From Candidatus Nitrosocosmicus oleophilus (GTDB taxonomy: Archaea > Thermoproteota > Nitrososphaeria > Nitrososphaerales > Nitrososphaeraceae): DNA of 64,000 nucleotides. Positions 63,308-64,000 of this stretch are shown in pieces (positions within the stretch are counted from its first letter, which is position 1; every line of letters begins with the position of its first letter). The translations under genes were made by a program, and so were the position numbers. The DNA lies in NCBI RefSeq assembly GCF_000802205.1, contig NZ_CP012850.1, forward strand, positions 992,001 to 1,056,000. The letters are read 5' to 3'. Under the pieces are notes generated by a model. It searched no databases. It saw only the letters and a program-made list of their open reading frames with translations, and was not told the DNA's origin.

Positions 63308-63355
63308 GCGGGCCCGGTGGGCTTCGAATCCATGAGGTACATGGGAACTGTTAAT
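63308..63355 (+). repeat. Type A palindromic repeat
   Basis: GCGGGCCCGGTGGGCTTCGA, CCATGAGGTACATGG, GAACTGTTAAT; consensus copy identical over its core to 42519. Confidence 0.97.
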
Positions 63356-63512
63356 ATTAAAAGGTATTTTCAAATGCATCGAGTGTCTAACTTGAATTAT
63401 TACTAATATCAATAATAAAAGTTTGTAAATCTTGGTAATGGGTAGATTGGCAGATATAAATTCAAAATCTTATTGATGGTTATATGTTAGGAAAGTATAA
63501 AAAATAAAAAAA

Positions 63513-64000
63513 TTAGTCCGAGTCTACATCATCATCAGATGATGAGGGTACTACTGCTGGAGCTGGAACTACTACTACTTGTTTTCCACTGGCGCTGATC
63601 AATGCATTTTGAATCTGAACTAAACTATCTTGTGCGGCACTAGTATTATCATCATTTAATGCAAGAATAGCAATATTTGTATAATTAAGCAATTTTTCGT
63701 TCATTTCAGGATCTTGTTGCTTTGACTGGTTAGATTGTTGCTGTGTTGGAATGGCTTGCTCTTCCTGTTGTTGAGCTTGTTGTGTGGTATTCTGTCCACT
63801 AGTTTGGTTGGCTTGTGCTAGCTGTTGTTGTGTTTGATTAGATACTTGTTGTTGAGTTTGGTTGGCTTGTGCAAGTTGTTGATTGGCTTGCTCTAAATTT
63901 TGTTGAGCTTGTTCTGTAGTGTTTTGACCGCCGGTTTGGTTGGTTTGATTTGTCTGATCTATTATTTGTCCATAGATACTGGCGCTTCCAGTATTTAGTA
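63513..64000 (-). CDS. Gln/Asn-rich exported-type protein (partial, runs off the window)
   Basis: The frame is open from TAA 63513 to the window end, so the start lies outside. It reads NTGSASIYGQIIDQTNQTNQ, QNLEQANQQLAQANQTQQQV, QQDPEMNEKLLNYTNIAILA, LVQIQNALISASGKQVVVVP and ends with SSSDDDVDSD. The repeated QANQ/QQ blocks suggest a coiled or flexible surface stalk ahead of a short helical domain (LLNYTNIAILALNDDNTSAA). Such Gln-rich exported proteins are common in this group. A possible internal ATG at 63704 starts the helical part only. Confidence 0.65.
   Translation of the reverse strand, partial: LNTGSASIYGQIIDQTNQTNQTGGQNTTEQAQQNLEQANQQLAQANQTQQQVSNQTQQQLAQANQTSGQNTTQQAQQQEEQAIPTQQQSNQSKQQDPEMNEKLLNYTNIAILALNDDNTSAAQDSLVQIQNALISASGKQVVVVPAPAVVPSSSDDDVDSD

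Overview
The window looks like chromosomal DNA of an ammonia-oxidising archaeon of the Nitrososphaerales (Thaumarchaeota/Nitrososphaerota), most like the low-GC Nitrosocosmicus type. This is inferred from the AT-rich composition, archaeal TATA boxes about 25-30 bases ahead of start codons with almost no leader, frequent TTG and GTG starts, few Shine-Dalgarno sites, and a gene set full of archaeal cyclophilin-like, YjbQ, ATP-cone, winged-helix, PRC-barrel-like and F420/FMN (PPOX, LLM) proteins together with many small secreted proteins of unknown function. No amo, ribosomal, rRNA or convincing tRNA gene was seen, so species cannot be fixed. This is an accessory, gene-sparse region: genes are mostly single transcription units separated by 200-1000 bases.

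Layout. 0.5-2.7 kb: CorA-like transporter and lipid kinase. 3-6.1 kb: small proteins, M23-like protein, PRC-barrel-like protein, secreted protein. 6.4-13.3 kb: MDR oxidoreductase, small secreted proteins, PPOX protein, cyclophilin-like, YjbQ and ATP-cone proteins. 13.7-16.2 kb: Ca2+/H+ antiporter and EamA permease. 16.8-23.9 kb: isochorismatase-like hydrolase, a ferritin-like (DUF892)-nucleotidyl cyclase fusion, AlkB-like dioxygenase, LLM oxidoreductase broken by one stop. 24-31.2 kb: OsmC, coiled-coil protein, HTH protein, alpha/beta hydrolase, a decayed PPOX copy and a GC-richer FMN reductase that looks imported. 31.7-38.9 kb: 2-hydroxyacid dehydrogenase, membrane-anchored beta-sandwich protein, CPBP-like protein, DUF6544-like protein, Acg-like nitroreductase, membrane and secreted proteins. 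39.9-47.5 kb: head-to-head truncated glycosyltransferase and hydrolase fragments, patatin-like lipase, sensor-like protein, PKD-type surface protein. 47.8-55.9 kb: TspO, decayed TerC, winged-helix protein, membrane SDR, integrase remnant, C2H2 finger, and paired secreted proteins with a shared W-rich domain, one carrying a nine-unit 27-base repeat. 56-64 kb: UspA, PPOX, secreted alpha/beta hydrolase, a decayed beta-propeller fused to a segmental duplication, and secreted proteins.

The most striking structure is not a gene. About 29 intergenic copies of a modular palindromic repeat are spread over the window. Most share a head, GGGCCCGGTGGG, joined to one of several unrelated short tails, most of which can form a hairpin (types A-E). 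Every copy I found lies in the same orientation whatever the direction of the flanking genes. Type A resembles the reverse complement of an archaeal tRNA 3' end (acceptor plus T-arm). The family behaves like an archaeal counterpart of bacterial REP/MITE elements. Its right end coincides with the end of a 1.3-kb segmental duplication (32.6-33.9 kb copied at 60.2-61.5 kb). Other duplications (PPOX gene, a 104-base segment, the 60-base cyclase promoter) and a pair of 33-base CRISPR-like repeats show that the region is being actively rearranged.

Functionally the intact genes lean to redox and stress handling (PPOX, LLM, MDR, nitroreductase, OsmC, UspA, AlkB, ferritin-like cyclase), ion homeostasis (CorA, CaX) and cell-surface proteins, as expected of the flexible part of a soil archaeal genome.
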